A stretch of 64,000 nucleotides of DNA from Mesoterricola silvestris. Lineage in GTDB: Bacteria; Acidobacteriota; Holophagae; Holophagales; Holophagaceae. Numbering within the stretch: position 1 is the stretch's first letter; every line of letters starts with the position of its first letter. The translations under genes were made by a program, and so were the position numbers. The notes beneath the pieces are model-generated. The model saw only the letters and a program-made list of their open reading frames with translations. It did no database searches and was not told where the DNA came from. Shown here in pieces: positions 7,078 to 14,556 of the stretch. Where the stretch lies: the NCBI RefSeq assembly GCF_030295405.1, contig NZ_AP027080.1, forward strand, positions 1,922,001 through 1,986,000. The letters run 5' to 3'.

Positions 7078-9227
7078 ATGCTCGCCTGAGTTCCTTGCTG
7101 GTCGCAGGGGGCGTGGTACTGGCGGGGATCCAATCCGGATCTCTCAACGGAGCCCTCCCTGATGCCGGCGCCAACGCCGCCACCGCAACGCTCGTGGGGG
7201 CTGCCATGCAGCCCGGCGCCATCCAGGTGCTGAAACTCAGCATCCCCGGCTTCACGGGCGTTCCCCGCCTGCAGGTGCTGCCCAAGCCCTCCCGGGTCGT
7301 GGTGGACCTCCCGGGGGTGAACCGCGGGGACAAGGTCTCCAGGAAGGATCTGCTGGGGCTTACCTGCCCGCAGATCCTCCGCTCCCGCCTGGCGCAGTTC
7401 GCGACGGCGCCCCAGCCCGTCACCCGCATCGTCCTCGAAGTGGTGCCCGGGACCCAGGCCACGGTGACCAGCGACGGCACCGGGGTGAGCATCGCCCTGG
7501 ATGCCGGTCAGGGCGCGGTGCGCGCCCAGATGGGGACCCAGGTGGCTCCGGCGCCCGCCGTTCCCGCGCCGCCCATGGAATCCGAAACCGTGGCCTCCAG
7601 CCTCGCCGCGCTCCCCCAGACCCCCGTCCTGCCCGAGCGCGCGGCCATGACGCCCGTGCCCCAGCCCGGTCTTCCCACGGCCGCCCCCGCGCCCGTGGAG
7701 CGCGCCCCGTACGTGGTGAAGGAGGAGACCCCCGCTCAGCCGGCGGCCCCCATCGTGATCAAGGAAGAGGCCCCCAAGGTCGCGGCCAAGGCCGAGCCCC
7801 TGGCCCCCGTTCCGGCCATCGGCGCGCCCTTCCAGGCCCTGCCGTCCCTGGCCGTGCAGTCCGTGCTGCCCACCGCCCTGGGCCAGGAAAAGGCCGCGCC
7901 GCACCGGGAGCAGTCCCGCAGCGGGCGCACCCTGGGCGACACCACCGGCCGCTACACCGGCGCCCGCATGACCATCGACGTCGTGGGCACCGACCTCACC
8001 AGCTTCCTGCGCATCATCGCCGACACGGCCCACCTGAACCTCATCGTGGACCAGGACGTGCAGGGCATCTACACCTTCAAGTTCACCGACACCCCCTGGG
8101 ACCAGGTGCTGGACGTGATCCTCAAGCATGCCGGGCTGGGCAAGGAAGTGAGCAACGGCATCATCCGCGTGGCCAAGATCGAGAAGCTCCAGAAGGAAGA
8201 GGAGGATCGCAAGCGCCTGGACGACGCCAAGAGCCTCGCCGGGGACGTGCAGAGCATCACCCGGCCGCTCTCCTTCGCCAAGGCGGTGGAATCCAAGGCC
8301 ATCCTGGACAAGATGCTCACCAAGCGCGGCAGCATCATCGTGGACGACCGCACCAACACCCTGATCATCACGGACCTGCCCCGGAACCTCCCCCTCCTGG
8401 ACGATCTGATCGCCCAGCTGGACGTGCAGATCCAGCAGGTGCAGATCGAGGCCCGGGTGGTGGAGGCCTCCAAGAACTGGGAAAAGGACTTCGGGGTCAA
8501 GTGGCCCACGACCAACACCGGCAATGCGGCCATCACCAACTCGGCCGGCACCGCCGCCCCCTGGGGCAGCACCAACGGCACCTCCTGGAACAGCATAAAC
8601 AACCTGGCCACCACGGGCAACGCCGCCACCGTGGCCTTCGCGCCCGGGGCCACCGGCGTCACGGACATCTCCAGCCCCGCCGGGGAATTCTGGGTCTCCT
8701 TCCTGAGCAACCGCATGAGCGTGAACGTCATTCTCCAGGCCCTGGAAAAGCAGGGCGTGGTCAAGATCGTCTCCTCGCCCAAGGTGGTCACCCAGAACAA
8801 CAAGAAGGCCAAGGTCCTGTCCGGCGCCAAGATCCCCTATCCCGCGCAGCAGGCCGGCAACGCCAACGGCGCCATCGCCGTGCAGTTCGCCGATGCCAAC
8901 CTGGAACTGGAGGTCACCCCCCAGATCACCAACGACGGCACCATCCTCATGGACGTGAAGGTCGAGAAGGCCGACGCGGACTTCGGGCAGCTGGTGGGCA
9001 CCACGCCGACCATCACCCGCAAGGCCGTGGAGACCCAGGTGCTCGTGAAGGACGGCGGCACGGCCATCATGGGCGGCGTCTACAAGAACAACAATACCCA
9101 GCAGTCCACGGGCGTGCCCTTCCTCAAGGACCTGCCCCTCATCGGGTTCCTGTTCCGCAACAAGATCAACAAGGACAGCAACGACGAACTGCTGATCTTC
9201 ATCACCCCGCGCATCCTCAAGAATTAG
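7074..9227 (+). CDS. pilQ: Type IV pilus secretin PilQ
   Basis: The outer-membrane secretin through which the pilus fibre passes. Domains in order are: an export signal (about 1-25), one AMIN domain (about 45-135, binds peptidoglycan), a long Pro/Ala/Glu-rich linker (about 150-290), an STN/N0-like domain (about 300-360, TIDVVGTDLTSFLRIIA), an N1 domain, and the secretin core. The core ends with GVPFLKDLPLIGFLFR and DELLIFITPRIL, both highly characteristic. The length (717) is within range. An Asn/Thr-rich insertion at about 475-530 is unusual. Last gene of the pil operon; the stop is followed by a structured non-coding region. Confidence 0.96.
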   Translation: MNARLSSLLVAGGVVLAGIQSGSLNGALPDAGANAATATLVGAAMQPGAIQVLKLSIPGFTGVPRLQVLPKPSRVVVDLPGVNRGDKVSRKDLLGLTCPQILRSRLAQFATAPQPVTRIVLEVVPGTQATVTSDGTGVSIALDAGQGAVRAQMGTQVAPAPAVPAPPMESETVASSLAALPQTPVLPERAAMTPVPQPGLPTAAPAPVERAPYVVKEETPAQPAAPIVIKEEAPKVAAKAEPLAPVPAIGAPFQALPSLAVQSVLPTALGQEKAAPHREQSRSGRTLGDTTGRYTGARMTIDVVGTDLTSFLRIIADTAHLNLIVDQDVQGIYTFKFTDTPWDQVLDVILKHAGLGKEVSNGIIRVAKIEKLQKEEEDRKRLDDAKSLAGDVQSITRPLSFAKAVESKAILDKMLTKRGSIIVDDRTNTLIITDLPRNLPLLDDLIAQLDVQIQQVQIEARVVEASKNWEKDFGVKWPTTNTGNAAITNSAGTAAPWGSTNGTSWNSINNLATTGNAATVAFAPGATGVTDISSPAGEFWVSFLSNRMSVNVILQALEKQGVVKIVSSPKVVTQNNKKAKVLSGAKIPYPAQQAGNANGAIAVQFADANLELEVTPQITNDGTILMDVKVEKADADFGQLVGTTPTITRKAVETQVLVKDGGTAIMGGVYKNNNTQQSTGVPFLKDLPLIGFLFRNKINKDSNDELLIFITPRILKN

Positions 9228-9238
9228 TAATCGCACGG

Positions 9239-9291
9239 GTCCCAGATTTTCGCCCCGGTTCGTTGTCGCCGGCGGGGCCGGCGACAACGAA
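9239..9291 (+). repeat. REP-like sequence with perfect 15-bp hairpin (left member of an inverted pair)
   Basis: The segment starts with GTCCC, then TTCGCCCCGGTTCG, and then a perfect stem of 15 bp (9259-9273 with 9277-9291) closed by a GGG loop. Its first 34 bases match the reverse complement of 9606-9637 at most positions. There is no run of T after the stem, so it is not a classical intrinsic terminator, though it could still end pilQ transcription. Confidence 0.6.
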
Positions 9292-9590
9292 CTGCTCGCG
9301 TCGGGGGGTGTGAGGGCTGTGTTGCACCTTCTGGCCCCGGTCGGGATTGGAATCGCTTCGAGTCCTTCGGGGTGATTTGGGGGGCGCGCCGACGTTTTTT
9401 CGGTTCGCTCATCCGCCTGCACCATCGTCTCAAGTCAACGTCGGCGCGGGTCAAGCTGCTCCCGGATCCCTTGAAGCGTGCACCCAAGGGATAGGTCCTT
9501 CAGGGGAGCCCCATCGCTGTCACCTGGTCGGCCGCTCATCGGAGAAGGAATGCGGCAGCACTTCCCCCGGTCCCAGGGCGGGGGGCTTTC

Positions 9591-9642
9591 CGATGGCGCA
9601 GCTTGCCTGCGCCAGCGAACCGGGGCGAAGGTCCGGGACACG
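9591..9642 (-). repeat. REP-like sequence, second member of inverted pair; also matches 41974-42034
   Basis: Read on the minus strand it begins CGTGTCCCGGACCTTCGCC and then CGCTGGCGCAGGCAAGCTG. The same two 19-base blocks, each with one mismatch, occur on the plus strand at 41974-42019. A hairpin with an 8-bp stem is at 9594-9601 with 9607-9614. Two dispersed non-coding copies that share blocks and hairpin-forming potential are the hallmark of a REP family. Confidence 0.65.
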
Positions 9643-9680
9643 GACGAATCCTAGGCCACACTCCTGGCTTTCGGCCGATC

Positions 9681-9716
9681 CAAAGGAAAGGGGCCCGCGA
9701 GGGCCCCTTTCCTTTG
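9681..9716. terminator. Bidirectional terminator-like hairpin
   Basis: A perfect 16-bp inverted repeat (9681-9696 with 9701-9716) with a GCGA loop lies 12 bases past the stop of the minus-strand gene at 9729. The outer arms contain CTTTCCTTTG, giving a partial U-rich tail for minus-strand transcripts. It is well placed to end both that transcript and any reading through from pilQ. Confidence 0.65.
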
Positions 9717-9728
9717 GGTCGGCTCCGG

Positions 9729-9941
9729 TTACTTGCCGATGGGGAGGGTGCGCACGAGGCGCTTGCAGGTGTTGCAGAGAATGGTGTAGGTGTCGGGCTG
9801 TTCGAAGTGGTACTTGAAGCCGGGGCCTTCCATGGGGGCCTGGTCGACCTTTTCCAGGCGGCCGAAATGGTATTCGGCGATGCGAACGCTCTGGGGGACG
9901 GTGAGATCAGCGCCGCAATTGGGGCAGGAGATGGCAGCCAT
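9729..9941 (-). CDS. Small four-cysteine (zinc-ribbon-like) protein
   Basis: A 70-residue protein with two CxxC knuckles, C6-P-N-C9 (CPNCGAD) and C56-N-T-C59 (CNTCKR). The spacing suggests one structural zinc site across the chain. It has no signal peptide or membrane segment. It starts with ATG preceded by GGAG. I do not recognise the family. It is followed on the same strand by a strong hairpin, and a second tiny gene lies 40 bases upstream. Confidence 0.7.
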   Translation of the reverse strand: MAAISCPNCGADLTVPQSVRIAEYHFGRLEKVDQAPMEGPGFKYHFEQPDTYTILCNTCKRLVRTLPIGK

Positions 9942-9981
9942 GCTTGCTCCTCGAGGGATGGTGAAGGGAAGGACGAAAATT

Positions 9982-10176
9982 CTACCTGATCAAAAGGTAC
10001 CAGATGCCGTAGCCGGCGAGGCCGAGAAAAAGCAGGCCCGCCACGACCTGGAGGATCACTTTCCCGATTCTATAGGCAACCCAGAGCACCAGGACCAGGA
10101 GAATGACCGCGATGACCGTCTGGGTCGGGGTCATGGGAGGGAGGTGCTGGGAGGCGGCGGGGGCATGGGTGATCAC
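9982..10176 (-). CDS. Small hydrophobic membrane protein
   Basis: A 64-residue protein with a polar N-terminus and a long hydrophobic stretch (about 19-62), enough for two short membrane helices separated by RIGK. The GTG at 10176 is preferred because AGGAG lies six bases upstream, whereas the internal ATG at 10134 has no ribosome-binding site. The family is not recognised. It probably shares a transcript with the zinc-ribbon-like gene 40 bases downstream, and it is divergent from the PP2C operon. Confidence 0.6.
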   Translation of the reverse strand: MITHAPAASQHLPPMTPTQTVIAVILLVLVLWVAYRIGKVILQVVAGLLFLGLAGYGIWYLLIR

Positions 10177-10315
10177 GGGAGGCTCCTGGATTTCTGATTT
10201 ACGTATGATGGGCGGTCAGGGGATATGATGGGGTTCCTGGTACCATGGAATCCTCCCCGCACCGGTTCTGCGCCCCGGATGTGACCACTTCGCCGTCTGC
10301 AGGAACATCCCCTTC

Positions 10316-11263
10316 ATGCTCATCGATTATGCTGCCATCACCCACGTCGGAAGGGTGCGGAAAAACAACGAAGACGCCTATCTGGTCAGTGCCCTGGATG
10401 GGGATGAGCCTCTCGTGAACGGGCTGGGGCCCATGCCCAACACGTGCCACGCCGGCATCCTGGCCGCGGTGGCCGATGGCATGGGGGGGGCGGCCTCCGG
10501 CGAAATCGCCAGCCGGGAAGGGCTGGCGTCCGTGGCGGTGAACCTCTTCGGGCACTGGGGGCGGTTCCCGGCCCACCTGGCCAACGAGGCCGGGCTCCTG
10601 AAGGCCCTCAAGCGCGCCGTGGAGGGCGCCTCCAGCGCGGTGCTCAGCTACGCGGATTCGGAGCGCTCCAGCCGGGGCATGGGGTCCACCCTCACCGCCG
10701 CCGTCATCTGGAAGGGCCACGCGTACCTGGCCCAGGTGGGCGACAGCCGCGCCTACATCTATCGCAAGCCCGGCCTGGTGCAGATCACCGAGGACCAGAC
10801 CCTGGTGCGGGAGATGATCAGCAACGGCACCATCACCGCCGACGAGGCCAAGACCCACCCCCAGCGCAGCATGATCACCCAGGCCCTGGGCGCGCCGGTG
10901 CCCATCCGGGCCGTGCTGAGCCGGGTGGCGCTGCGCCGCGGGGACCGCCTGCTGCTCTGCACCGACGGCCTGCACGGGGAGGTGCCGGACGAACACCTGG
11001 CCCTGCTGCTGTCCCGGGGGGACCCGGCCAGCGCCACCCTGGAGGCCATGGCCCAGGAGGCCCTTCTCCGGGGCGGCCGGGACAACCTCACGGGGCTGCT
11101 CCTCACCCTGGACGACCCGGGCCTGGCCATGCCCGACCTCCACGAACCCGTGCGCATCGTCGAGCCGCAGCTCTCCTCGGACCCGCTGCTGGCCAACGAG
11201 GACACCCATCCCAACCAGCCCATCATCAATCGTCTAGGCCGCCTTTTGCGGGGGAATACATGA
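10316..11263 (+). CDS. PP2C-family serine/threonine protein phosphatase (second copy)
   Basis: A 315-residue metal-dependent phosphatase. The motifs in order are NNEDAY, VADGMGGAASGE, GSTLTAAV, GDSRAYI, CTDGLHG and RDNLTGLLL. It carries about 60 extra C-terminal residues after the catalytic fold, ending in a basic NRLGRLLRGNT, with no membrane segment. It starts a five-gene operon. Its stop overlaps the ATG of the rdgC-like gene by four bases, so the phosphatase and the RdgC-like protein are made together. The substrate is unknown. Confidence 0.9.
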   Translation: MLIDYAAITHVGRVRKNNEDAYLVSALDGDEPLVNGLGPMPNTCHAGILAAVADGMGGAASGEIASREGLASVAVNLFGHWGRFPAHLANEAGLLKALKRAVEGASSAVLSYADSERSSRGMGSTLTAAVIWKGHAYLAQVGDSRAYIYRKPGLVQITEDQTLVREMISNGTITADEAKTHPQRSMITQALGAPVPIRAVLSRVALRRGDRLLLCTDGLHGEVPDEHLALLLSRGDPASATLEAMAQEALLRGGRDNLTGLLLTLDDPGLAMPDLHEPVRIVEPQLSSDPLLANEDTHPNQPIINRLGRLLRGNT

Positions 11264-11871
11264 GCCTGATCCAAGGAACCTTATCACTCAGGCGCTTCCT
11301 GGTGCTTGGGCCCGTGCCCTCCGAGCAGGAACTGCACGAGGGGCTCAAGGAGCATTCCTACCGCCCCTTCGAGGACGGGCTCGAGGAGGAGCGCATGGGC
11401 TGGTGCGACTGGCGCAACCTCCTCATCCTGCCCCCGGACCGGGACTGGGTGGTCCAGGAGCGCTTCGCCGTCTTCGGCCTGCGCATGGATTCCCGCAAGG
11501 TGCCCGGCGCCCTCCTGAAGGCCCAGGTGGACCTGCGGCTGCAGAACCTGCAGAAGGAGAAGGATCTGGCCTTCGTGGGCCGGGAGGCCCGCACCTCCCT
11601 GGCCGAGGAGGTGAAGGTGGAGCTGCTGCTCAAGGTGCTGCCCACCCCCAAGGTGGCCGAGGTGGCCTGGGACCTCAAGGGCGGCATGCTCTGGACCACC
11701 GCCTCCTCCTCCAAGACCCAGTCGGCCCTCTTCGAACTCTTCATGAAGTCCTTCGGACTCGAGCTGCAGCCCCTGGCGCCGCTGCTCCTCGCCGGGCGCA
11801 TGCTGCCCGGCATCTCCGTGGACTCCCTCATGGCCCTCGATCCCCTCGATCTCACGCTGGAGCATGCATGA
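11260..11871 (+). CDS. rdgC: RdgC-like recombination-associated protein
   Basis: A 203-residue protein resembling the shorter RdgC proteins of deltaproteobacteria. Features in support are an N-terminal beta-rich segment, the GWCDWRN element near residue 47 where RdgC has a conserved GW, FGLRMDSRKVPGALLK, a basic helical middle, and TPKVAEVAWDLKGGMLWTTASS. E. coli RdgC is a ring-shaped DNA-binding protein that modulates RecA; it is about 300 residues, so this one is shorter. Start and stop both form ATGA overlaps with neighbours. The assignment is by pattern memory and should be checked with a profile search. Confidence 0.65.
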   Translation: MSLIQGTLSLRRFLVLGPVPSEQELHEGLKEHSYRPFEDGLEEERMGWCDWRNLLILPPDRDWVVQERFAVFGLRMDSRKVPGALLKAQVDLRLQNLQKEKDLAFVGREARTSLAEEVKVELLLKVLPTPKVAEVAWDLKGGMLWTTASSSKTQSALFELFMKSFGLELQPLAPLLLAGRMLPGISVDSLMALDPLDLTLEHA

Positions 11872-12410
11872 AACCCATGGAACTCATTGAACAGGGCCGG
11901 TTCCTCGGCGAGGAGTTCCTGCTCTGGCTCTGGATGCGCGGCCTCAAGGAGGGCGGCGTCAGCGGCCTGGACGGGGACCAATCCGCCTGCTTCGTGGACG
12001 ACGCCATGCAGCTGGTCACGGAAAGCGGCGACGTGAAGGAGCTGAGCCTGCGCAAGGGCAATCCCGCGGAGAGCCGCGAGGCCTTCGAGGCCCTGAGCCG
12101 GGGCATGCGTCCCGCCAAGGCCAAGGTGCGCCTCCTCTCCGGCGACATGGAATGGACGTTCACGCTGGGGGCCGCGGGCCTGGAGATCAGCACCATGAAG
12201 CTGCCCCCCACCCAGGCCAAGGATCCCCAGGGCCGCATCGCCGACCGGCTCTTCCTGCTGGAGGAGGGCACCTCCCACCTGGAACGGCGCTTCCAGGCCT
12301 TCCTGGAGGCCCGGGCCCAGGATCCCGAGGCCATGGAGGAGAGCATGCGGGAGTGGGTGCGCGCATCCCTGGCCGGCGTCTCCGGCGAAGAAGTGCCATG
12401 GGAGGGCTGA
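11868..12410 (+). CDS. Conserved-looking protein of unknown function coupled to rdgC
   Basis: A 180-residue protein, predicted alpha/beta and soluble. It starts with an amphipathic helix (FLGEEFLLWLWMRGL), followed by an acidic segment and several beta-like stretches (VRLLSGDMEWTFTLG). No catalytic motif or metal-binding site is evident. The ATG overlaps the rdgC stop by four bases, and its 3' end overlaps the amidase gene by 13 bases. This suggests that it works with RdgC, for example as a partner subunit. I do not recognise the family. Confidence 0.75.
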   Translation: MKPMELIEQGRFLGEEFLLWLWMRGLKEGGVSGLDGDQSACFVDDAMQLVTESGDVKELSLRKGNPAESREAFEALSRGMRPAKAKVRLLSGDMEWTFTLGAAGLEISTMKLPPTQAKDPQGRIADRLFLLEEGTSHLERRFQAFLEARAQDPEAMEESMREWVRASLAGVSGEEVPWEG

Positions 12411-14056
12411 GGGCGCTGGCCTTCGCCGCCGCGGCGGGCTTCGTGGCCCTGGCGGCCCCGGCCACGGCGGAGGTCAAGGCCAGGCTCCCCAAGGGCGGCG
12501 CGGCCCGCATCCGCCTCGTCTTCCGGCAGGGCGTGCTGGTGGAGGCCCCGAAGCTGCCCCGCAGGTTCCTGGCGGCCCCGGCCTCCGGCTGGGCCAGTTT
12601 CCAGGACCTCACGCCGGAGGGCAGGCTCTGGGCCCTCCACGCCCTGTTCCCCGAGGACCGGTGGTCGGCCTCGGAGGTGCGCCACAAGGTGCGCTGGCCC
12701 GAACTGGAATCGGTGTGGCTCATGTCCGCGCTCTTCGTGGGGCACGGCCAGCACTACGACAAGCTCCAGGCCGCCAACCCCGCCCGGCCCGAAAAGCTGA
12801 GGCTGGGTGACGTCTGGGTGATCCCCCGCACCCTCCTGGCCCGGGAGCTGGGAGGCCGGGGCCAGGCCAAGGTGGACCGCAGCCAGCCCGAGGACGGCCT
12901 GGACGACGAGGCCCGGGTCGCCGCCTACCGGGCCCTGCTCACCTTCGGCGAGGACGCCCAGGGCAAGTACGCCGCCTACCACCTGCGCAAGGGCGAGGCG
13001 CTCTACACGGCCGTCGTCATGCGCTACACGGACCAGGTGGACCCCAAGGGCGTCAACGACCTGGCCCTGGAGATCGCGCGGCGCAGCGGCATCGAGGACG
13101 TGCGGGCCATCCAGCCCGGGCAGCTCATCAAGATCCCCCAGACGCTCCTGGCCGATCCCTTCCAGGCCGAAGGGTCCGTGGCCCTGGCCGAGGAGCGGGA
13201 GGTCCGCGCCGAGGTGCGGCGCACCCCCGCCGTGGAGGCCGGACCCCGCCTCAAGGGCATCCGCATCGTCCTGGACGCCGGCCACGGCGGCGTGGACAAG
13301 GGGGCCGCGGCCAACGGCGCGTGGGAATCCGACTTCGTCTACGACATCGCCATGCGGGTGCGCAGGATCCTGGAGCAGGACACGGAGGCGGTGGTGTCCA
13401 GCACCATCCGCTACCCCAGCATCGGCTTCAAGGTCCGCGAGAGCATCGTCCGCCCCACCCACGACGCCGAGATCCTCACCACGCCGCCCTTCGCCAACGA
13501 CGGCGAGAGCCCGAACGCCGTGAGCGTGCACCTGCGCTGGGTGCTGGCCAACGACCTCTTCGCGGCCTTCGCCCGCGCCGGCGACGCCCGCAAGACCCTC
13601 TTCATCAGCTTCCACGCCGACAGCCTCCACCCCTCGGCCCGGGGCACCATGGTCTACGTGCCCGGCGCCTCCGGCGTGCCCTCCAGCTTCGCCCTGGGCG
13701 ACCGCCGCGCGGCCAGGGTCAAGGAGATGAAGGTGGGCGCCCGGGTCGCCTTCACCGCCAAGGAACGCCTCCAGTCCGAAGCCCGCAGCCGCCTCTTCGC
13801 GGAGGCCCTCCTGAAGACGCTGGGCCAGGACGATCTCCCCGTCCACGGAAACCGCCCCATCCGCAACGTCATCCAGCGCTCCGGCAAGAGCTTCGTCCCC
13901 GCCGTCATCCGCTACAGCGCCGCGGCCACCAAGGTGCTGGTGGAGGTGGCGAACCTCACCAACGAGGACGACGTGGAAAACCTCAAGGACCCCGCCTTCC
14001 GGGAGCGCTACGCCGAGGCCGTGGTGAACGCCGTGAAGGCCTATTACCGGAGCTGA
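12398..14056 (+). CDS. N-acetylmuramoyl-L-alanine amidase (Amidase_3) with LysM-like repeats
   Basis: A secreted zinc amidase that cleaves the bond between muramic acid and the stem peptide in peptidoglycan. It has an N-terminal signal peptide (about 1-24), two LysM-like wall-binding segments (about 103-147 and 193-250), and an Amidase_3 domain (about 288-550). The zinc ligands are visible: His in DAGHGG (295), Glu in WESDF (310) and His in SFHAD. The catalytic Glu is in VEVANLTN. The 552-residue length is larger than typical AmiA/AmiC because of the N-terminal binding region. The start overlaps the previous gene. Confidence 0.9.
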   Translation: MGGLRALAFAAAAGFVALAAPATAEVKARLPKGGAARIRLVFRQGVLVEAPKLPRRFLAAPASGWASFQDLTPEGRLWALHALFPEDRWSASEVRHKVRWPELESVWLMSALFVGHGQHYDKLQAANPARPEKLRLGDVWVIPRTLLARELGGRGQAKVDRSQPEDGLDDEARVAAYRALLTFGEDAQGKYAAYHLRKGEALYTAVVMRYTDQVDPKGVNDLALEIARRSGIEDVRAIQPGQLIKIPQTLLADPFQAEGSVALAEEREVRAEVRRTPAVEAGPRLKGIRIVLDAGHGGVDKGAAANGAWESDFVYDIAMRVRRILEQDTEAVVSSTIRYPSIGFKVRESIVRPTHDAEILTTPPFANDGESPNAVSVHLRWVLANDLFAAFARAGDARKTLFISFHADSLHPSARGTMVYVPGASGVPSSFALGDRRAARVKEMKVGARVAFTAKERLQSEARSRLFAEALLKTLGQDDLPVHGNRPIRNVIQRSGKSFVPAVIRYSAAATKVLVEVANLTNEDDVENLKDPAFRERYAEAVVNAVKAYYRS

Positions 14057-14057
14057 C

Positions 14058-14270
14058 GTGATCGTCTACGCGCGCATCAACAACATCGGGTGGGCGCACC
14101 TCTGGACCTCCCGCGAGGCCTACGAGGACGGCGAGGCCTCCGTGCACTTCTTCAATTCCCGGATTGATCCGCGGTGGCAGGAGCTGGTGCTCACCGAAGA
14201 CCAGCGCACCCGGCTGGCGGCGGGGGAACTGGTGGAGATGGAGGACCCGGGGTACCTGGAAGGTTCCTAG
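14058..14270 (+). CDS. Small protein of unknown function, last gene of the PP2C-rdgC-amidase operon
   Basis: A 70-residue acidic protein, rich in Trp, Glu and Arg, with no signal, membrane segment or cysteine. It starts with GTG one base after the amidase stop. The stop is followed by a long-hairpin repeat in the convergent gap. The family is not recognised; the coupling and the plausible composition argue that it is real. Confidence 0.6.
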   Translation: MIVYARINNIGWAHLWTSREAYEDGEASVHFFNSRIDPRWQELVLTEDQRTRLAAGELVEMEDPGYLEGS

Positions 14271-14336
14271 GTTCCGACTCACCCGAACGATCCCTGCCGA
14301 AGCCAACCGATAGCCATCCCGGGAGGACTGCGGTCT

Positions 14337-14529
14337 GGCTCGTCGGCCGGGAACGGGCAGCGTTCGAGGGCTCATCCCCTTCATCCTGTTCATCCCATTT
14401 TCATCCCTGTTCCCGCAGGGCCAAAGCAGGGATGGGTCGGCGCACGCGGATCAACGACGCGCCGGCCCACTTCATCGCTGGCCCTGCGGGAACAGGGATG
14501 AAAAAGGGATGAACAGGATGAAGGGGATG
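14337..14529. repeat. Long-hairpin repeat element, copy 1 (family A)
   Basis: Two 51-nt arms (14373-14423 and 14479-14529) form an inverted repeat with a single mismatch. The interior also carries a shorter, imperfect hairpin. A short conserved block (GGCTCGTCGGCCGGGAACGG, 14337-14356) precedes the left arm, as in the other copies. It fills the convergent gap between the small protein at 14270 and the TPR gene ending at 14557. Copies 2 and 3 are at 27080-27270 and 59536-59744. Confidence 0.9.
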
Positions 14530-14556
14530 AAAGAGGGGATCAGCCTCAGGGCCTCC

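Larger units (their letters stand above)
9228..9728. other. 501-base non-coding stretch rich in inverted repeats
   Basis: Between pilQ and a convergent small gene I see no convincing open reading frame but several nested inverted repeats. There is a perfect 15-bp stem at 9259-9291, a 12-bp pair at 9385-9396 with 9437-9448, an 8-bp stem at 9594-9614, and a perfect 16-bp stem at 9681-9716. The sequences at 9239-9273 and 9606-9637 are also inverted copies of one another. This could be a structured RNA, a pair of REP-like sequences, or only terminators. Confidence 0.55.

Noticed and set aside
9250-9275. Sequence containing GGTTCG considered as part of a tRNA T-arm
   Set aside because: No cloverleaf can be drawn around it; it belongs to a perfect hairpin.
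9239-9642. Inverted repeats considered as ends of an insertion sequence
   Set aside because: No transposase frame lies between them and no target-site duplication is apparent.
9347-9989. Plus-strand frames in the pilQ downstream gap (9347-9817 and 9603-9989)
   Set aside because: Codon composition is irregular, there is no good ribosome-binding site, and they run through hairpins and opposite two real small genes.
14373-14529. Family A repeat considered as a CRISPR array
   Set aside because: There are no regularly spaced direct repeats or spacers and no cas genes; it is a single inverted repeat.
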